DNA from: Acinetobacter brisouioides
Lineage (GTDB): Bacteria; Pseudomonadota; Gammaproteobacteria; Pseudomonadales; Moraxellaceae
Assembly: GCF_004331075.1 (NCBI RefSeq)
Contig: NZ_SJNX01000009.1
Location: forward strand, 62,001 to 126,000
Reading direction: 5' to 3'
Length of the DNA stretch: 64,000 nucleotides
The position numbers and the translations under genes were made by a program. The first letter of the stretch is position 1; each line of letters starts with the position of its first letter. This document shows, one piece after another, positions 42,981 through 53,210 of the stretch. The notes beneath the pieces were generated by a model. The model was not told the origin of the DNA. It saw only the letters and a list, made by a program, of their open reading frames with translations, and ran no database searches.

Positions 42981-43532
42981 CTAAATCCAATGAGAATTAT
43001 TCCCATTTAATTCATCATGAGCAAATATAATACTTTTAAAAATTAACTCTGGGCTAATATCTGACCTTTTATCCACTGTATGCATGAATCTATTCCGTAG
43101 TATACGAATGTCTTCATACCATTTCTTAAATTTTGGACTAAAATCTTTATCTGCAAACATTTCATAGACTTTAATCAAATCTTGAGCATCAATAGAATGG
43201 AATTGGGTAAATGATCTATTAGGTATGTTTTTGGAGCTACTAGATAACAATAAGTAAGGTGAAATTTCAGCAATAAGACCTTTTAGTCTAAATTCAACTG
43301 ACTGTATAACCAATGTCAAAGCTGATATAAGCTTTGGTCTTACATGACTCCAATAATTATCTAAACCTAAAGTAATATAGTCGCATGAATAATCTGAAGA
43401 TTTATAAAACATATTATCTGTGTCTAATTCATAATATGTATGAGCTAAGTTTGATATCTTCTTCCAAGCTTCATTTACCATATCATCTGCTGAAGCATAA
43501 AAATCTTCTTTAGCTGGGATATCTATTATCAT
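42981..43532 (-). CDS. HEPN-like domain protein
   Basis: 183 residues, predicted all-helical. Near the C-terminus ILRNRFMHT gives R146-x4-H151, the R-(N)-x-H motif of HEPN ribonuclease domains, in the right helical context (KFKKWYEDIRILRNRFMH). HEPN proteins are common RNases of toxin-antitoxin and phage-defence systems. No nucleotidyltransferase partner is adjacent. GGAAC seven bases before the ATG at 43532 supports that start rather than the one ten codons earlier. Confidence 0.6.
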   Translation of the reverse strand: MIIDIPAKEDFYASADDMVNEAWKKISNLAHTYYELDTDNMFYKSSDYSCDYITLGLDNYWSHVRPKLISALTLVIQSVEFRLKGLIAEISPYLLLSSSSKNIPNRSFTQFHSIDAQDLIKVYEMFADKDFSPKFKKWYEDIRILRNRFMHTVDKRSDISPELIFKSIIFAHDELNGNNSHWI

Positions 43533-43641
43533 TAAAAAGTTCCACTTAAAGCGAATAAGCACATATTTGATTGTTTATATAAAGATTTATAATTCCCTAT
43601 ATACTGCTAAACCAAAATTTAGCACTATTTTTATATAAATA

Positions 43642-43900
43642 TCATTTATGAAGAAAATCAGATTTTAAATTTGGATAACGTCCAGAAATAAAAGCCAACG
43701 CGCATTTCATATCTTGGCGAATTTGGATAGTTGAAGTTTCATACATTTTAGCAACTTCACGTAGTTTTTTATCTTCTACACAGATTTGCCAAACTGCATC
43801 TATCCAGTCTTGTAGTGTTTTGCTATCAATAGCACGAATATCTAGGATAATACGCTGGAATGCTCGGGCTTCATTGTCCGTAATCTGACAAACAATTCCA
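43642..43900 (-). pseudogene. phage antiterminator (Q-like) gene, 5' end missing
   Basis: The coding-like part is IVCQITDNEARAFQRIILDIR through LREVAKMYETSTIQIRQDM and ISGRYPNL to the stop, a helix-turn-helix pattern resembling late antitermination/Q-like proteins of Acinetobacter prophages. The open frame extends to 44019, but that part is antisense to a forward gene with a strong ribosome-binding site, and no start codon lies at the proper place. The 5' end seems to have been deleted. Confidence 0.5.
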
Positions 43901-43915
43901 CGGCGGAGGTGTGAT

Positions 43916-44101
43916 GTGGAGACAACTATAGATTTAACAAATACTGAGCGTCGGGTTTCTACTGCAGAATTTGCAATGCGGATGAATTTTACTGAAAAAG
44001 AGCTATACGAACGAATCAAGGATGGTCGTAAAAACTTCTGGCTTAATAGCTATGTTTTAAAGTGTGTTACTGATTCCAATAATGAGGATTTGGTTGCATG
44101 A
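43916..44101 (+). CDS. excisionase/AlpA-like small DNA-binding protein
   Basis: 61 residues from a GTG with GGAGG six bases upstream, the best ribosome-binding site in the prophage. The product (ERRVSTAEFAMRMNFTEKEL, then IKDGRKNFWLNSYVLKC) has the winged-helix look of excisionase-type proteins that recognise a binding site and are encoded next to integrase. It is the only forward gene in the region and is followed by a terminator. The integrase itself is absent. Confidence 0.6.
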   Translation: METTIDLTNTERRVSTAEFAMRMNFTEKELYERIKDGRKNFWLNSYVLKCVTDSNNEDLVA

Positions 44102-44115
44102 AACCACCAATAAAG

Positions 44116-44141
44116 AAGGTCGCCAAGTGCGATCTTTTTTT
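44116..44141 (+). terminator. terminator of the excisionase-like gene
   Basis: AAGGTCGC-CAAGT-GCGATCTT (one G-U pair) followed by TTTTT, 14 bases after the stop. Confidence 0.75.
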
Positions 44142-44214
44142 GCAAAAAAACCAAATGTGAGTAACATCGTGAGTAATTAATCTATAAAATTAAATTATTT
44201 AATTTAAAAAAAAA

Positions 44215-44682
44215 TTATTTATGATTTAAATGCTGACTTGCATCCATCGTCAGCATAGTTGCAGAACGAATAATTTGTTCTCCGATCTTCACAATTTCAT
44301 ATAAAGCTGCGATAAAGAAAGCCTGCTCATCTTTACGTTTAACACCTCAACGCTGCGGTTGATCATCAATATATTTACTCTCATAAAACTCCGTAACAGG
44401 AATCACACCAAATTTGCATTTCAAGATTGATGCCTGAAAACTTGGTTTTTGTAGCAGTGTTTCCTGCCGAGCATTATAAGTATGCTTGGCAACCGTTACA
44501 TCTGTCGCCCATTTTGGCACTAAACCAAACATGACGTTGCGCCATTCTAACTCTCGCTCTGACTGAAACAGTAAAGGGCAATTTCCCATCGGGTAAACTT
44601 CATCAGAATATTCAAAATCAATCGCAGGTAACTGTAATTGCTGAAGTTGAGTGAGTGTTAGAGGCTTGAAATTCACGCACAT
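44215..44682 (-). pseudogene. SRAP (YedK/HMCES-type) gene, 5' part, interrupted by the prophage
   Basis: Starts MCVNFKPLTLTQLQ with the catalytic Cys2 of SRAP proteins, which shield abasic sites in single-stranded DNA by a covalent link. NARQET and IPVTEFYESKY carry the conserved Asn, Glu and neighbouring residues. After DQPQR an in-frame TGA (44347-44349, probably once TGG) is followed by the same frame GVKRKDEQAFFIAALYE to SATMLTMDASQH, then prophage-border sequence and a stop. The last ~30 codons appear at 28941-29033. Confidence 0.85.
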
Positions 44683-44775
44683 ATTCGAATCAAATTTGAC
44701 TGTCTCGACCTATTATCAATGAAAAATCATATTTTTTCTAATTCAGGCGATCTAAAAGCCATTTTACAGATATAA

Positions 44776-44802
44776 AAAAAACCTCCGAAGAGGCTTTTTT
44801 TA
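44776..44802 (-). terminator. glcB terminator
   Basis: AGCCTC-TTCG-GAGGTT with T-runs on both sides, 10-15 bases after the glcB stop. Confidence 0.85.
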
Positions 44803-44812
44803 GTTCAGGTGA

Positions 44813-46978
44813 TTAATCACCTGTATAACCTTTCAATTTTAAACGTGCTGCATGCAATAAAGGTTCTGTATAACCTGCTGGTTGCTCTGCACCTTTAAAA
44901 ATCAAATCAGAAGCAGCTTTGAACGCAATATTGTTGTCAAAGTCTGTTGACATCGCTGTATATTCTGGGTCATTGGCATTTTGCTCATCAACCACTTTTG
45001 CCATGCGATGTAAGACTTCTTCAACTTGTGCCTGAGTCACAATACCATGGCGTAACCAGTTCGCAACGTGCTGTGAAGAAATACGTAAAGTTGCGCGGTC
45101 TTCCATCAGACCAACATCATTGATATCTGGAACTTTAGAACAACCTACACCAAGGTCAACCCAGCGTACAACGTAACCCAAAATCCCTTGACAGTTATTT
45201 TCAAGTTCTTTAGTGATTTCTTCTGCTGTCCAGTTAGTTTCAGCAGCCAAAGGTGGTGTCAACAAATCATCTAAAGGCAATGCTGATTCAGACAAGAGTT
45301 CTTGTTGACGCTCAGATACATTACATTGATGATAATGAATCGCATGAATCACCGCACCCGATGGAGATGGAACCCAAGCACACGATGCACCTGCTTGTGG
45401 ATGCTCAATTTTGGTTTTATACATATCAAGCAATAAATCTGGTTTTGGCCACATGCCTTTACCAATTTGTGCTTTACCACGTAGACCACATTTTAGACCA
45501 ATCATCACGTTACGGTTTTCATAAGCTGCAAACCATTTTTGGTTTTTCACTTCAACCTTACGCACCATTGGACCTGCTTCCATAAAGGTGTGGATTTCAT
45601 CACCCGTACGATCCATGAAGCCTGTGTTAATAAAAATAGTACGATCTTTGGCTGCTGCAATACAGTTTTTCAGGTTTACAGAGGTACGACGCTCTTCATC
45701 CATAATACCGACTTTCAAACTCTTCGCTGGCAAGCCAATCAATTGTTCTGCACGTTCAAATAATTCAACTGCAAAAGCAACTTCTTCAGGGCCATGCATT
45801 TTTGGTTTAACAATATACATTGAACCTTTGCGAGAGTTCTTCACTGTATTTTGTCCCAAGATATCAACCTTAGACAATAATGGAGTCACTAAAGCATCCA
45901 AGATGCCTTCGTAAATTTCTTCACCATCGACCAAAATTGCAGGGTTTGTCATTAGATGACCAACATTACGCAACAACATCAGTGAGCGACCATGAACGGT
46001 AGTCGTACCACCCACTAAATTGTGATAGCTACGATCTTGATTCAACGCACGTTTAACTGTTTTACCTGATTTTTCAAAAGAATCTTCTAAAGTTCCTTTC
46101 ATCAAACCAAGCCAGTTACGATAGCCTTCCACTTTTTCTTCAGCATCAACAGCCGCAACTGAATCTTCTAAATCCTGAATCGTCGTTACAGCCGCTTCTA
46201 GCACAATATCTTTCACGCTAGCGCTATCTGTTTTACCAATTGGGCTATTGGCATCAATTTGCACAATTGCATGCAAACCATTTTCTTTTAGTACAATTTC
46301 TGTCGGCTGAGCAGCGTCACCATTGTAACCAACAAACAGTGCAGTTTTTGCAAGTGTGGTTTTTGTGCCGTCTTTTAGCGTAACAACCAATTGGTTATTT
46401 TCAACGGTATACGACACTACATCTGCATGAGAACCTTGAGCTAAAGGGAAAATTTCATTTAAGAAATTTTTAGCAAATGCAACAACCTTTTCGCCACGAA
46501 CAGGGTTATAAGCTTTAGTTTTTTCTGCACCATCAGTTTCAGGAATTACATCGAAACCATAAAGTGCATCATACAATGAACCCCAACGTGCATTGGCAGC
46601 GTTCAGGCTATAACGTGCATTACGCACAGGAACAACCAATTGCGGCCCTGCAAGTAATGCAATTTCTTCATCTACATTATCAGTTGTAATTTGGAAATCT
46701 TCTACTTCGGGTAATAAGTAGCCAATTTCTGTCAAAAAAGCCTTGTAAGCTTCTAGTTTGAATGTGTTATTACGATGCCATTCATCAATTTTAGCCTGAA
46801 GCTCATTACGCTTGGCTAAAAGCGCTTTGTTCTTTGGACTAAGATCAACAACAACTTGTTCAAATCCTTTCCAGTAGCTGTCGCTGTCTAAACCTGAACC
46901 AGGTAGAGCTTCATTTTCAATAAAATCGTACAATTCCTTAGCAATTGCAAGTTTGCCTTTTTGAATACGTGCAGTCAT
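44813..46978 (-). CDS. glcB: malate synthase G
   Basis: 721 residues, the size of the monomeric G isoform. It condenses glyoxylate with acetyl-CoA to malate in the glyoxylate cycle. [20 protein letters not shown] at the start, the TIM-barrel segments around [17 protein letters not shown] (catalytic region) and [11 protein letters not shown], and the C-terminal helical plug are all present. Isocitrate lyase is not adjacent. A 20-bp palindrome lies in the upstream region. Confidence 0.96.
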   Translation of the reverse strand: MTARIQKGKLAIAKELYDFIENEALPGSGLDSDSYWKGFEQVVVDLSPKNKALLAKRNELQAKIDEWHRNNTFKLEAYKAFLTEIGYLLPEVEDFQITTDNVDEEIALLAGPQLVVPVRNARYSLNAANARWGSLYDALYGFDVIPETDGAEKTKAYNPVRGEKVVAFAKNFLNEIFPLAQGSHADVVSYTVENNQLVVTLKDGTKTTLAKTALFVGYNGDAAQPTEIVLKENGLHAIVQIDANSPIGKTDSASVKDIVLEAAVTTIQDLEDSVAAVDAEEKVEGYRNWLGLMKGTLEDSFEKSGKTVKRALNQDRSYHNLVGGTTTVHGRSLMLLRNVGHLMTNPAILVDGEEIYEGILDALVTPLLSKVDILGQNTVKNSRKGSMYIVKPKMHGPEEVAFAVELFERAEQLIGLPAKSLKVGIMDEERRTSVNLKNCIAAAKDRTIFINTGFMDRTGDEIHTFMEAGPMVRKVEVKNQKWFAAYENRNVMIGLKCGLRGKAQIGKGMWPKPDLLLDMYKTKIEHPQAGASCAWVPSPSGAVIHAIHYHQCNVSERQQELLSESALPLDDLLTPPLAAETNWTAEEITKELENNCQGILGYVVRWVDLGVGCSKVPDINDVGLMEDRATLRISSQHVANWLRHGIVTQAQVEEVLHRMAKVVDEQNANDPEYTAMSTDFDNNIAFKAASDLIFKGAEQPAGYTEPLLHAARLKLKGYTGD

Positions 46979-47018
46979 TGTCTTTCCTGATTGTGCTACT
47001 TTTTATTACCGAGGTATT

Positions 47019-47038
47019 CAGTATAAACATTTATACTG
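47019..47038. promoter_or_regulatory. 20-bp palindrome upstream of glcB
   Basis: CAGTATAAACATTTATACTG has perfect 9-base arms around CA, 41-60 bases before the glcB start. It is a candidate operator for a regulator of glyoxylate metabolism, or a hairpin in the mRNA leader. The rest of the 313-base gap (46979-47291) shows no open frame; a TTGACT at about 47200-47205 on the reverse strand could be a -35 element. Confidence 0.5.
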
Positions 47039-47261
47039 GGCTGAATAGCTTTATTAACTTGCGAAATAGTGAACATTTTAAATCAACACCACCCCACCAT
47101 ATCATTGATATATAAAAATAAAATACAGAAAAAAGGATGTAAATTATTTTTAAAGGATCTGTAATTAGACTAAAGTGCCACTCGTCATCATTGCAGTCAA
47201 ATTGACTCTAACAAATTTCAACCAACAGCGTCTATGCTTTTATTTTACACAGATGTAAGAA

Positions 47262-47290
47262 AATAAAAGCGCCTTTTCGGCGCTTTTATT
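47262..47290. terminator. bidirectional terminator downstream of zapE
   Basis: AATAAAAGCGCC-TTTTC-GGCGCTTTTATT, a 12-bp stem with A/T tracts on both sides, directly after the zapE stop. Confidence 0.88.
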
Positions 47291-47291
47291 T

Positions 47292-48446
47292 TTATATTTC
47301 TTCTTTTTTATCAGATGTTTGCTCTATATGATGATGCTCAGAATTCAAATAATCATCCGACTGCATTTCAAGTAACCGCGAGCGTGTCCGCTCAATTTCA
47401 AATGCCAACTTTTCACCTGAATAAATTTCAATAATACTGTCTTGTGAAGTTAACAATAACTTGACGCCACGGTCATAAAACTCATCAACCAAATAAATAA
47501 AACGTCGTGTTGCATCACTGAGCTGATCAGTTAAATGTGGAATATGGCTGACCAGTACCGTATTGTAAATATTCGCAATTTCAATAAAATCGGCAGGACT
47601 GCGTGGTTTTAAACACAGCTCTTTAAATTCGCACCACAATACATCCTGACTATGACCAAGTGTTTCAATCTGGCGATGGTTAATCTCAATATTACTTTTG
47701 ACGATATGTTGTGATTGAGTCAGTGCATGAAAACGCTCATCAATCCATCGGTCTGCTTCAGGTGTAAGTGGATGCTTAAACAACTCTGCCTGCTTCAATA
47801 CCCGTAAACGATAATCCACACCCGCATCAACGTTTAAAACAGCACAGTTTTCCTTGACCATTTCGATGGTTGGCAGAAAACGATCTCGGTGAATACCATT
47901 TTTGTATAAGCCATCTGGTGCAATATTTGATGTCGCAACCAAAGTAATCCCTCGTTGGAACAACTTTTGGAACAAATCACTCAAAATCATAGCATCGGTC
48001 ACATTCGATACAAAAAATTCATCAAAACAAATAATGACCGCATCTTTATAAATCTGATCAGCAACCAAATCCAAAGGGTTACGCTGCCCTGAAAGCTTGT
48101 TTAATTCCTTATGCACATATTGCATAAAATGGTGAAAATGCATTCGGGTTTTACGTCGAAATGGAATTGAATCAAAAAACTGATCCATCAACCAAGTTTT
48201 ACCACGTCCCACTCCACCCCACATGTACACACCTTGTGGTGTAGTTTGGCGGCGAAAGCGGCGGAACGCTTTTTTTGAGGCTTTATAACGGTTTAGCAAC
48301 TCTTGCCAGACTCGCTCTAGCTCATGCACTGCCTGAGCTTGCGCATCATCTGGCATAAACTGCCCTGAAGACAATGCTTTCGCATAACGTTCCGCAGGCG
48401 ATAATGCCGCGGCATGAGTCAGATTTTCAGATTTAGAATTAAACAT
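47292..48446 (-). CDS. zapE: cell division protein ZapE (AFG1-like ATPase)
   Basis: 384 residues. Walker A GGVGRGKTWLMD and Walker B ICFDEFFV are clear, with the ATSN sensor motif, as in the AFG1/ZapE family of AAA ATPases. ZapE destabilises FtsZ rings under stress in E. coli. The ATG at 48446 is chosen; an in-frame TTG is three codons earlier. An AT-rich gap of 285 bases separates it from pyrF. Confidence 0.93.
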   Translation of the reverse strand: MFNSKSENLTHAAALSPAERYAKALSSGQFMPDDAQAQAVHELERVWQELLNRYKASKKAFRRFRRQTTPQGVYMWGGVGRGKTWLMDQFFDSIPFRRKTRMHFHHFMQYVHKELNKLSGQRNPLDLVADQIYKDAVIICFDEFFVSNVTDAMILSDLFQKLFQRGITLVATSNIAPDGLYKNGIHRDRFLPTIEMVKENCAVLNVDAGVDYRLRVLKQAELFKHPLTPEADRWIDERFHALTQSQHIVKSNIEINHRQIETLGHSQDVLWCEFKELCLKPRSPADFIEIANIYNTVLVSHIPHLTDQLSDATRRFIYLVDEFYDRGVKLLLTSQDSIIEIYSGEKLAFEIERTRSRLLEMQSDDYLNSEHHHIEQTSDKKEEI

Positions 48447-48677
48447 ATGCTTCAATATTTCATGTCAATAAACAACGTTATGCGAATTTGGCTGTGATTT
48501 TTATGTCTTAGACAATAATTCATCTAGACATAAATACAATCATTTTAAACATTCATTCCCTTGCACCATAAAAATCTGAATAAATTATATATTTATCCAT
48601 ATGATTTGCAGCACAATCCAACCGTATTATTTTATAAAGCAAAGCCTGATTTCAAGTTTTTTTACCCTGAAATTGCA

Positions 48678-48702
48678 AAAGGCGGCAAAATTGCACGCCT
48701 TT
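48678..48702. terminator. terminator downstream of pyrF
   Basis: AAAGGCG / CGCCTTT stem with an inner GCAAAATTGC dyad and a T-run on the right and a shorter one on the left; 30 bases after the pyrF stop. Confidence 0.75.
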
Positions 48703-48731
48703 TTTAACATTAAACGAGTATTTAAAGGAAA

Positions 48732-49412
48732 TTATATGGTTGCCAAAATATCGCGCAACACTTGCTGAGGGTGTTGCGCTTGAGTAATTGGTCGACCAAT
48801 AACTAGATGTGTAGAACCATCCTGCATTGCCTGTGCAGGTGTCACGATACGCTTTTGATCATCTGCATTTGAACCTGCAGGGCGAATGCCTGGAGTTACA
48901 AGGGCAAATTCGCTGCCCAAATCCTGACGCAAAATTTTAGCTTCCTGTGCTGAACACACAACACCATCCAAACCACAATCATAGGTTAATTTTGCTAAAC
49001 GACGAACCTGATCAACTGGCTCAATATCCAGACCAATATCACGTAAATCTTCACGCCCCATAGACGTTAATACAGTAACCGCAATCAATTGGGTTGCATA
49101 ATTTCCAGCTTTTAGTCGTTCAACACAGGTTTCCATCATTTTACGACCACCAGAAGCATGGACATTCACCATCCAGACGCCCAAATCTGCAGCGGCACAC
49201 ACTGCCTGTGCAGTTGTGTTTGGAATGTCATGAAATTTCAAATCCAAAAAGACTTCAAATCCAAGATGATGTAAAGCTTTTACAATCTGAGGACCTTCAT
49301 GAGTAAATAGTTCCTTACCTACTTTCACTCGGCAAAGTTCAGGGTCAAGCTGTTCAGCAATGGTTAACGCTTGGGCTTGGCTTTTCGCATCTAAGGCAAC
49401 AATAATACTCAA
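48732..49412 (-). CDS. pyrF: orotidine 5'-phosphate decarboxylase
   Basis: 226 residues. It makes UMP, the last step of de novo pyrimidine synthesis. The catalytic segment [12 protein letters not shown] and the C-terminal [12 protein letters not shown] phosphate site are present. The likely start is a TTG at 49412, giving the usual SIIVALD N-terminus, with GGAA eight bases upstream; another TTG lies six codons earlier. A non-ATG start may keep expression low. It follows lapA by 30 bases. Confidence 0.93.
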   Translation of the reverse strand: MSIIVALDAKSQAQALTIAEQLDPELCRVKVGKELFTHEGPQIVKALHHLGFEVFLDLKFHDIPNTTAQAVCAAADLGVWMVNVHASGGRKMMETCVERLKAGNYATQLIAVTVLTSMGREDLRDIGLDIEPVDQVRRLAKLTYDCGLDGVVCSAQEAKILRQDLGSEFALVTPGIRPAGSNADDQKRIVTPAQAMQDGSTHLVIGRPITQAQHPQQVLRDILATI

Positions 49413-49442
49413 GAGATTAATTCCAACCAAAAATAAAGCCCA

Positions 49443-49802
49443 TTATAATGGGCTTTTATCTTCTGGGCTAATATCCAAAACAGTTTTTTCTTGCCTACTG
49501 TGAGTAATTGCTTCTGTAGCAGCCAGTTGCGCGCTTTGAATCTGCTCTTTACGTAAATGATCAATATCTTTACGTAAGCGCTGGATTTCCCAACGACTTT
49601 GAAACACACGAAAAACCTGTACGCCTAGCAATAACCCCAGCACCACACCTAAAGCCAATGTTAATAATAACATTAAGCCTGAACGCATAGCAGGAACCTG
49701 AGTAAATAGCAGATCTACACTTAACTCAGTGCCATTTTGTAAAACCAAAGCCAATGAATAGCCAAACAATATAATCAATACAAGAATAAGGATAAAGCGC
49801 AT
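49443..49802 (-). CDS. lapA: LapA/YciS-type membrane protein
   Basis: 119 residues with two transmembrane helices (about 2-20 and 40-66) and a cytoplasmic coiled-coil tail rich in R, K and Q. The short periplasmic segment VLQNGTELSVDLLF is typical of LapA, which helps control lipopolysaccharide synthesis in E. coli. In E. coli lapB follows lapA before pyrF; here pyrF follows directly. Confidence 0.82.
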   Translation of the reverse strand: MRFILILVLIILFGYSLALVLQNGTELSVDLLFTQVPAMRSGLMLLLTLALGVVLGLLLGVQVFRVFQSRWEIQRLRKDIDHLRKEQIQSAQLAATEAITHSRQEKTVLDISPEDKSPL

Positions 49803-49832
49803 AAGGCCTCCTACATCAGCGTGCTGTTTTAG

Positions 49833-50141
49833 TTATTTTTCACTTCCAGCTTCATTGACAGCATCACGCAATGCTTTACCCGGTTTAAAATGAGGAACCG
49901 CCTTTGCTGCAACCTCAACAGATTTACCTGTTTTAGGGTTACGTCCTACACGTGGTTCACGGTGATGTAGCGCAAAACTTCCAAAGCCGCGGATTTCAAT
50001 ACGATTGTCCGATGACAACGCCTCAATCATTTGATCAATCATAATCTTGACAGCTTCCTCAACAAGAGGCTCAGCCAAATGCGGATTTTTCAAAGAAATA
50101 CGTTGTATTAAATCAGATTTATTAAGTGCTTCTGTAGTCAT
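49833..50141 (-). CDS. ihfB: integration host factor subunit beta
   Basis: 102 residues of the HU/IHF family. RGFGSFALHHREPRVGRNPKTG is the DNA-bending arm with the IHF signature. IHF-beta pairs with IHF-alpha and bends DNA at specific sites. It lies downstream of rpsA after a hairpin, as in many gammaproteobacteria. Confidence 0.95.
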   Translation of the reverse strand: MTTEALNKSDLIQRISLKNPHLAEPLVEEAVKIMIDQMIEALSSDNRIEIRGFGSFALHHREPRVGRNPKTGKSVEVAAKAVPHFKPGKALRDAVNEAGSEK

Positions 50142-50202
50142 CTATGACCTCATTGGTTTATATCGATTTATCAGTCAATTGATAATAACCCGTTTAAATA
50201 CA

Positions 50203-50240
50203 AAACGGTAGCGCAGTATACCAATACTACGCTACCGTTT
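50203..50240 (-). terminator. hairpin between rpsA and ihfB
   Basis: AAACGGTAGCG / CGCTACCGTTT, an 11-bp stem that extends inward through GTAT/ATAC, followed by TTGTATTT on the reverse strand. It probably reduces read-through from rpsA into ihfB. Confidence 0.75.
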
Positions 50241-50298
50241 ACAGTAATTAAATAAAAAGTATCAATTAGTTACACTAATTTTCAACCTTTTTACGTTA

Positions 50299-51975
50299 TT
50301 ACTTCATTTGAGCTTTAATCAAATCACCAATAGTCTTAGGACCATTGTCTTGACCAGTAGCCGCTACTTGACGTAAGTTAGCAACAGCTTCTTTCTCTTC
50401 AGCTTCATCTTTTGCTTTAATAGACAAATTGATAGAGCGAGATTTACGATCAACATTGATGATTTTAGCTTCAACTTCTTGACCAACTTCTAAGAATTTA
50501 GTCGCATCTTCAACGCGATCGCGATTGATTTCAGATGCTTTAAGAGTTGCTTCAACTTCGTCAGCTAACTTAATCGTTGCGCCACGAGCATCAACTGCAG
50601 TTACAGTACCTTTAACAAGCGCACCGCGTTCGTTAGTAGCCAAGAAATCGTTGAATGGATCGCTATTCAATTGTTTGATACCAAGGCTGATACGGTTGCC
50701 TTCAGCATCTACAGATAGGATAACCGCTTCAACAGTATCACCTTTCTTGTAACGACGGATTGCTTCTTCGCCTTGTTCATTCCAAGAAATGTCAGACAAG
50801 TGAACTAGACCATCAATACCGCCAGGTAAGCCGATGAAGATACCGAAGTCAGTGATAGACTTGATCGTACCTGAAACTTTTTCGCCTTTGTCATGGTTCT
50901 TAGCAAACTCTTCCCATGGGTTAGCACGAGTTTGTTTGATACCAAGAGAAATACGACGACGTTCTTCGTCTACTTCAAGAACCATTACATCAACTTCATC
51001 ACCGATCTGAACAACTTTAGATGGGTGGATGTTTTTGTTAGTGTGGTCCATTTCAGAAACGTGAACTAAGCCTTCAACGCCTTCAGCGATTTCAGCAAAA
51101 CAACCGTAATCAGTAAGGTTAGTTACACGTGCTTTAACGATAGAACCTTTAGGATAACGGCTCATGATCGCTAACCATGGATCTTCACCAAGTTGTTTAA
51201 GACCTAGTGAAACACGGTTACGTTCACGGTCAAATTTAAGTACTTTAACAGTAACTTCTTGACCCACTTCAACCACTTCTGAAGGATGTTTGATGCGTTT
51301 CCAAGCCATATCTGTGATATGAAGAAGACCATCAATACCGCCAAGGTCAACGAATGCACCGTAATCAGTAAGGTTCTTAATTGTACCTGTAACTGTTTGA
51401 CCTTCTTCAAGCTGAGCAAGAAGGGCTTCACGGTCAGCTGAAGATTCAGCTTCCATAACAGCACGACGAGATACAACAACGTTGTTACGTTTAGCATCAA
51501 GCTTGATAACTTTGAACTCTAACTCTTTACCTTCAAGGTGAGTTGTGTCACGGATAGGACGAGTGTCTACCAAAGAACCTGGCAAGAACGCACGAACTGG
51601 ACCGATGTCAACAGTGAAACCGCCTTTAACTTTACCAGAGATAATACCAGTAACGATTTCGCCATCTTCAAAGATTTTTTCAAGTTTAGTCCAAGTTTCA
51701 GCACGTTTTGCTTTTTCACGTGATAAAACTGTTTGACCCATGCCATTGTCAAGCGCTTCAACAACAACATCAACAGTATCACCAACTTGAACCTCAAGTT
51801 CACGTTGGTCATTTAAGAATTCTGCACGGTCAACAACGCCTTCAGATTTAAGGCCAGTGTCAACAGTTACCCAGTCGTCATCGATGCTTACTACAACACC
51901 TTGGATGACTGCACCCTTTTCAACGTTTAGATTTAATTCGCTTTCTTCAAAGAGGGCTGCAAAAGATTCGGTCAT
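50299..51975 (-). CDS. rpsA: 30S ribosomal protein S1
   Basis: 558 residues, six S1 repeats, each showing the GxVKGxV ... [12 protein letters not shown] strands (for example [21 protein letters not shown], trimmed, near residue 195). S1 brings mRNA to the 30S subunit. Codon use is that of a highly expressed gene. It follows cmk by 95 bases, the standard cmk-rpsA order. Confidence 0.97.
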   Translation of the reverse strand: MTESFAALFEESELNLNVEKGAVIQGVVVSIDDDWVTVDTGLKSEGVVDRAEFLNDQRELEVQVGDTVDVVVEALDNGMGQTVLSREKAKRAETWTKLEKIFEDGEIVTGIISGKVKGGFTVDIGPVRAFLPGSLVDTRPIRDTTHLEGKELEFKVIKLDAKRNNVVVSRRAVMEAESSADREALLAQLEEGQTVTGTIKNLTDYGAFVDLGGIDGLLHITDMAWKRIKHPSEVVEVGQEVTVKVLKFDRERNRVSLGLKQLGEDPWLAIMSRYPKGSIVKARVTNLTDYGCFAEIAEGVEGLVHVSEMDHTNKNIHPSKVVQIGDEVDVMVLEVDEERRRISLGIKQTRANPWEEFAKNHDKGEKVSGTIKSITDFGIFIGLPGGIDGLVHLSDISWNEQGEEAIRRYKKGDTVEAVILSVDAEGNRISLGIKQLNSDPFNDFLATNERGALVKGTVTAVDARGATIKLADEVEATLKASEINRDRVEDATKFLEVGQEVEAKIINVDRKSRSINLSIKAKDEAEEKEAVANLRQVAATGQDNGPKTIGDLIKAQMK

Positions 51976-52070
51976 GTTATACCTGATAAATTCAACAGTC
52001 TTGGATCAGTCAAGGCTGGTTTAGTTACGCTGACATATCATCCATAAATCTGATCAAGTGATGTGTCAAG

Positions 52071-52760
52071 CTAAAATGCTTTTGCTAACTGCACGTCGAT
52101 ATAATTGACCATTTGTGTAAAGACTTCATCAATTGTTAGCAATGAGCTATCAATCACCAAAGCATCTACAGCTGGCTTAAGTGGAGCAACTTTGCGCTCC
52201 ATATCTCGTTTATCGCGTGCTTGTATATTAGCTAAAATGTCATCTATTTTAGCATTCTCACCCATGCTCTGCAACTGTTTTACACGGCGTTCAGCTCTTG
52301 ACTCTGCTGATGCTGTTAGATAAATTTTTGCTTGTGCTTCAGGAAATACAACTGTACCCATATCACGACCATCTGCGATTAAACCAGGCAACTGAGCAAA
52401 ATCTCTCTGGCGTTGTAACAGCGCATCACGTAATTCAGGAATTACAGCAACTCGAGATGCAAATGCACCCACTTCTTCAGTACGAATAACCTGTGATACA
52501 TCTTGATGATCCAACAAAATCCGAATACCTTGCTCTGTTGCCACAAATTCAATCTGTAGATTACGAGCAATCTCAACACACTCTGTTAAATGATCTTGCA
52601 AAACTTCAAGTAATTTTCTTTTTTCCAATGACAAACCAAGCAACCGATATAGCGCCCCAGAATCCAACAAGTGATAATGATAATGTTGCGCGATTTTGGT
52701 TGCCAAAGTTCCTTTACCAGAACCACTTGGTCCATCAATCGTAATTACATGAATATTCAT
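52071..52760 (-). CDS. cmk: cytidylate kinase
   Basis: 229 residues. The P-loop [15 protein letters not shown] is at the N-terminus, [11 protein letters not shown] binds the nucleotide and [12 protein letters not shown] and RAERRVKQL are Cmk signatures. It phosphorylates CMP and dCMP. Confidence 0.95.
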   Translation of the reverse strand: MNIHVITIDGPSGSGKGTLATKIAQHYHYHLLDSGALYRLLGLSLEKRKLLEVLQDHLTECVEIARNLQIEFVATEQGIRILLDHQDVSQVIRTEEVGAFASRVAVIPELRDALLQRQRDFAQLPGLIADGRDMGTVVFPEAQAKIYLTASAESRAERRVKQLQSMGENAKIDDILANIQARDKRDMERKVAPLKPAVDALVIDSSLLTIDEVFTQMVNYIDVQLAKAF

Positions 52761-53210
52761 AAATAATCCAAATATAAATTTAATATTTAGGTTTAGCGAA
52801 GCTAGCTAGTCTGCATTTTGCATACAATAAATTCAATCATCTTTTTTTGTTTTAAATAGGCAATCTCAAAGAAACATCATAAATTTTATTATTAGGCTTC
52901 TTTTATCATAATTTTCAGCTTCTTTAAATTCCTCGCATAGAAAAGAAAGAAAATAGATAAATAAAAGACGTTAATTTTGTTTTAATCACAAGATTTATTT
53001 AGCTTTATTGACTATTCGACCACTTGCAACATGACAAGCCTTTTGCATAAAAATAACGTAGAAATCTGAAAATCCAGCTTTTCTAATCATAATTTCAAAC
53101 GAAGTGTGCCAACACAAAAACATTCTTATAAAATAACAATAAAGAGATCTATTATTTTCTTTGCTAGGCAAGGTTTAGCCAGCTCATCCCCAGCTAAACC
53201 TTTTACTATT
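52761..53210. other. 450-bp AT-rich intergenic region with an inverted repeat
   Basis: It holds the cmk promoter. AAGGTTTAGC (53170-53179) and GCTAAACCTT (53193-53202) are a perfect 10-bp inverted repeat just after the stop of the solute-binding protein gene; the T-rich side is on the forward strand, so its role as that gene's terminator is uncertain. I see no open frame or RNA gene that I can support. Confidence 0.5.

Noticed and set aside
43901..44019. N-terminal extension of the Q-like reverse frame
   Set aside because: It is antisense to a forward gene with a very strong ribosome-binding site and does not resemble the family.
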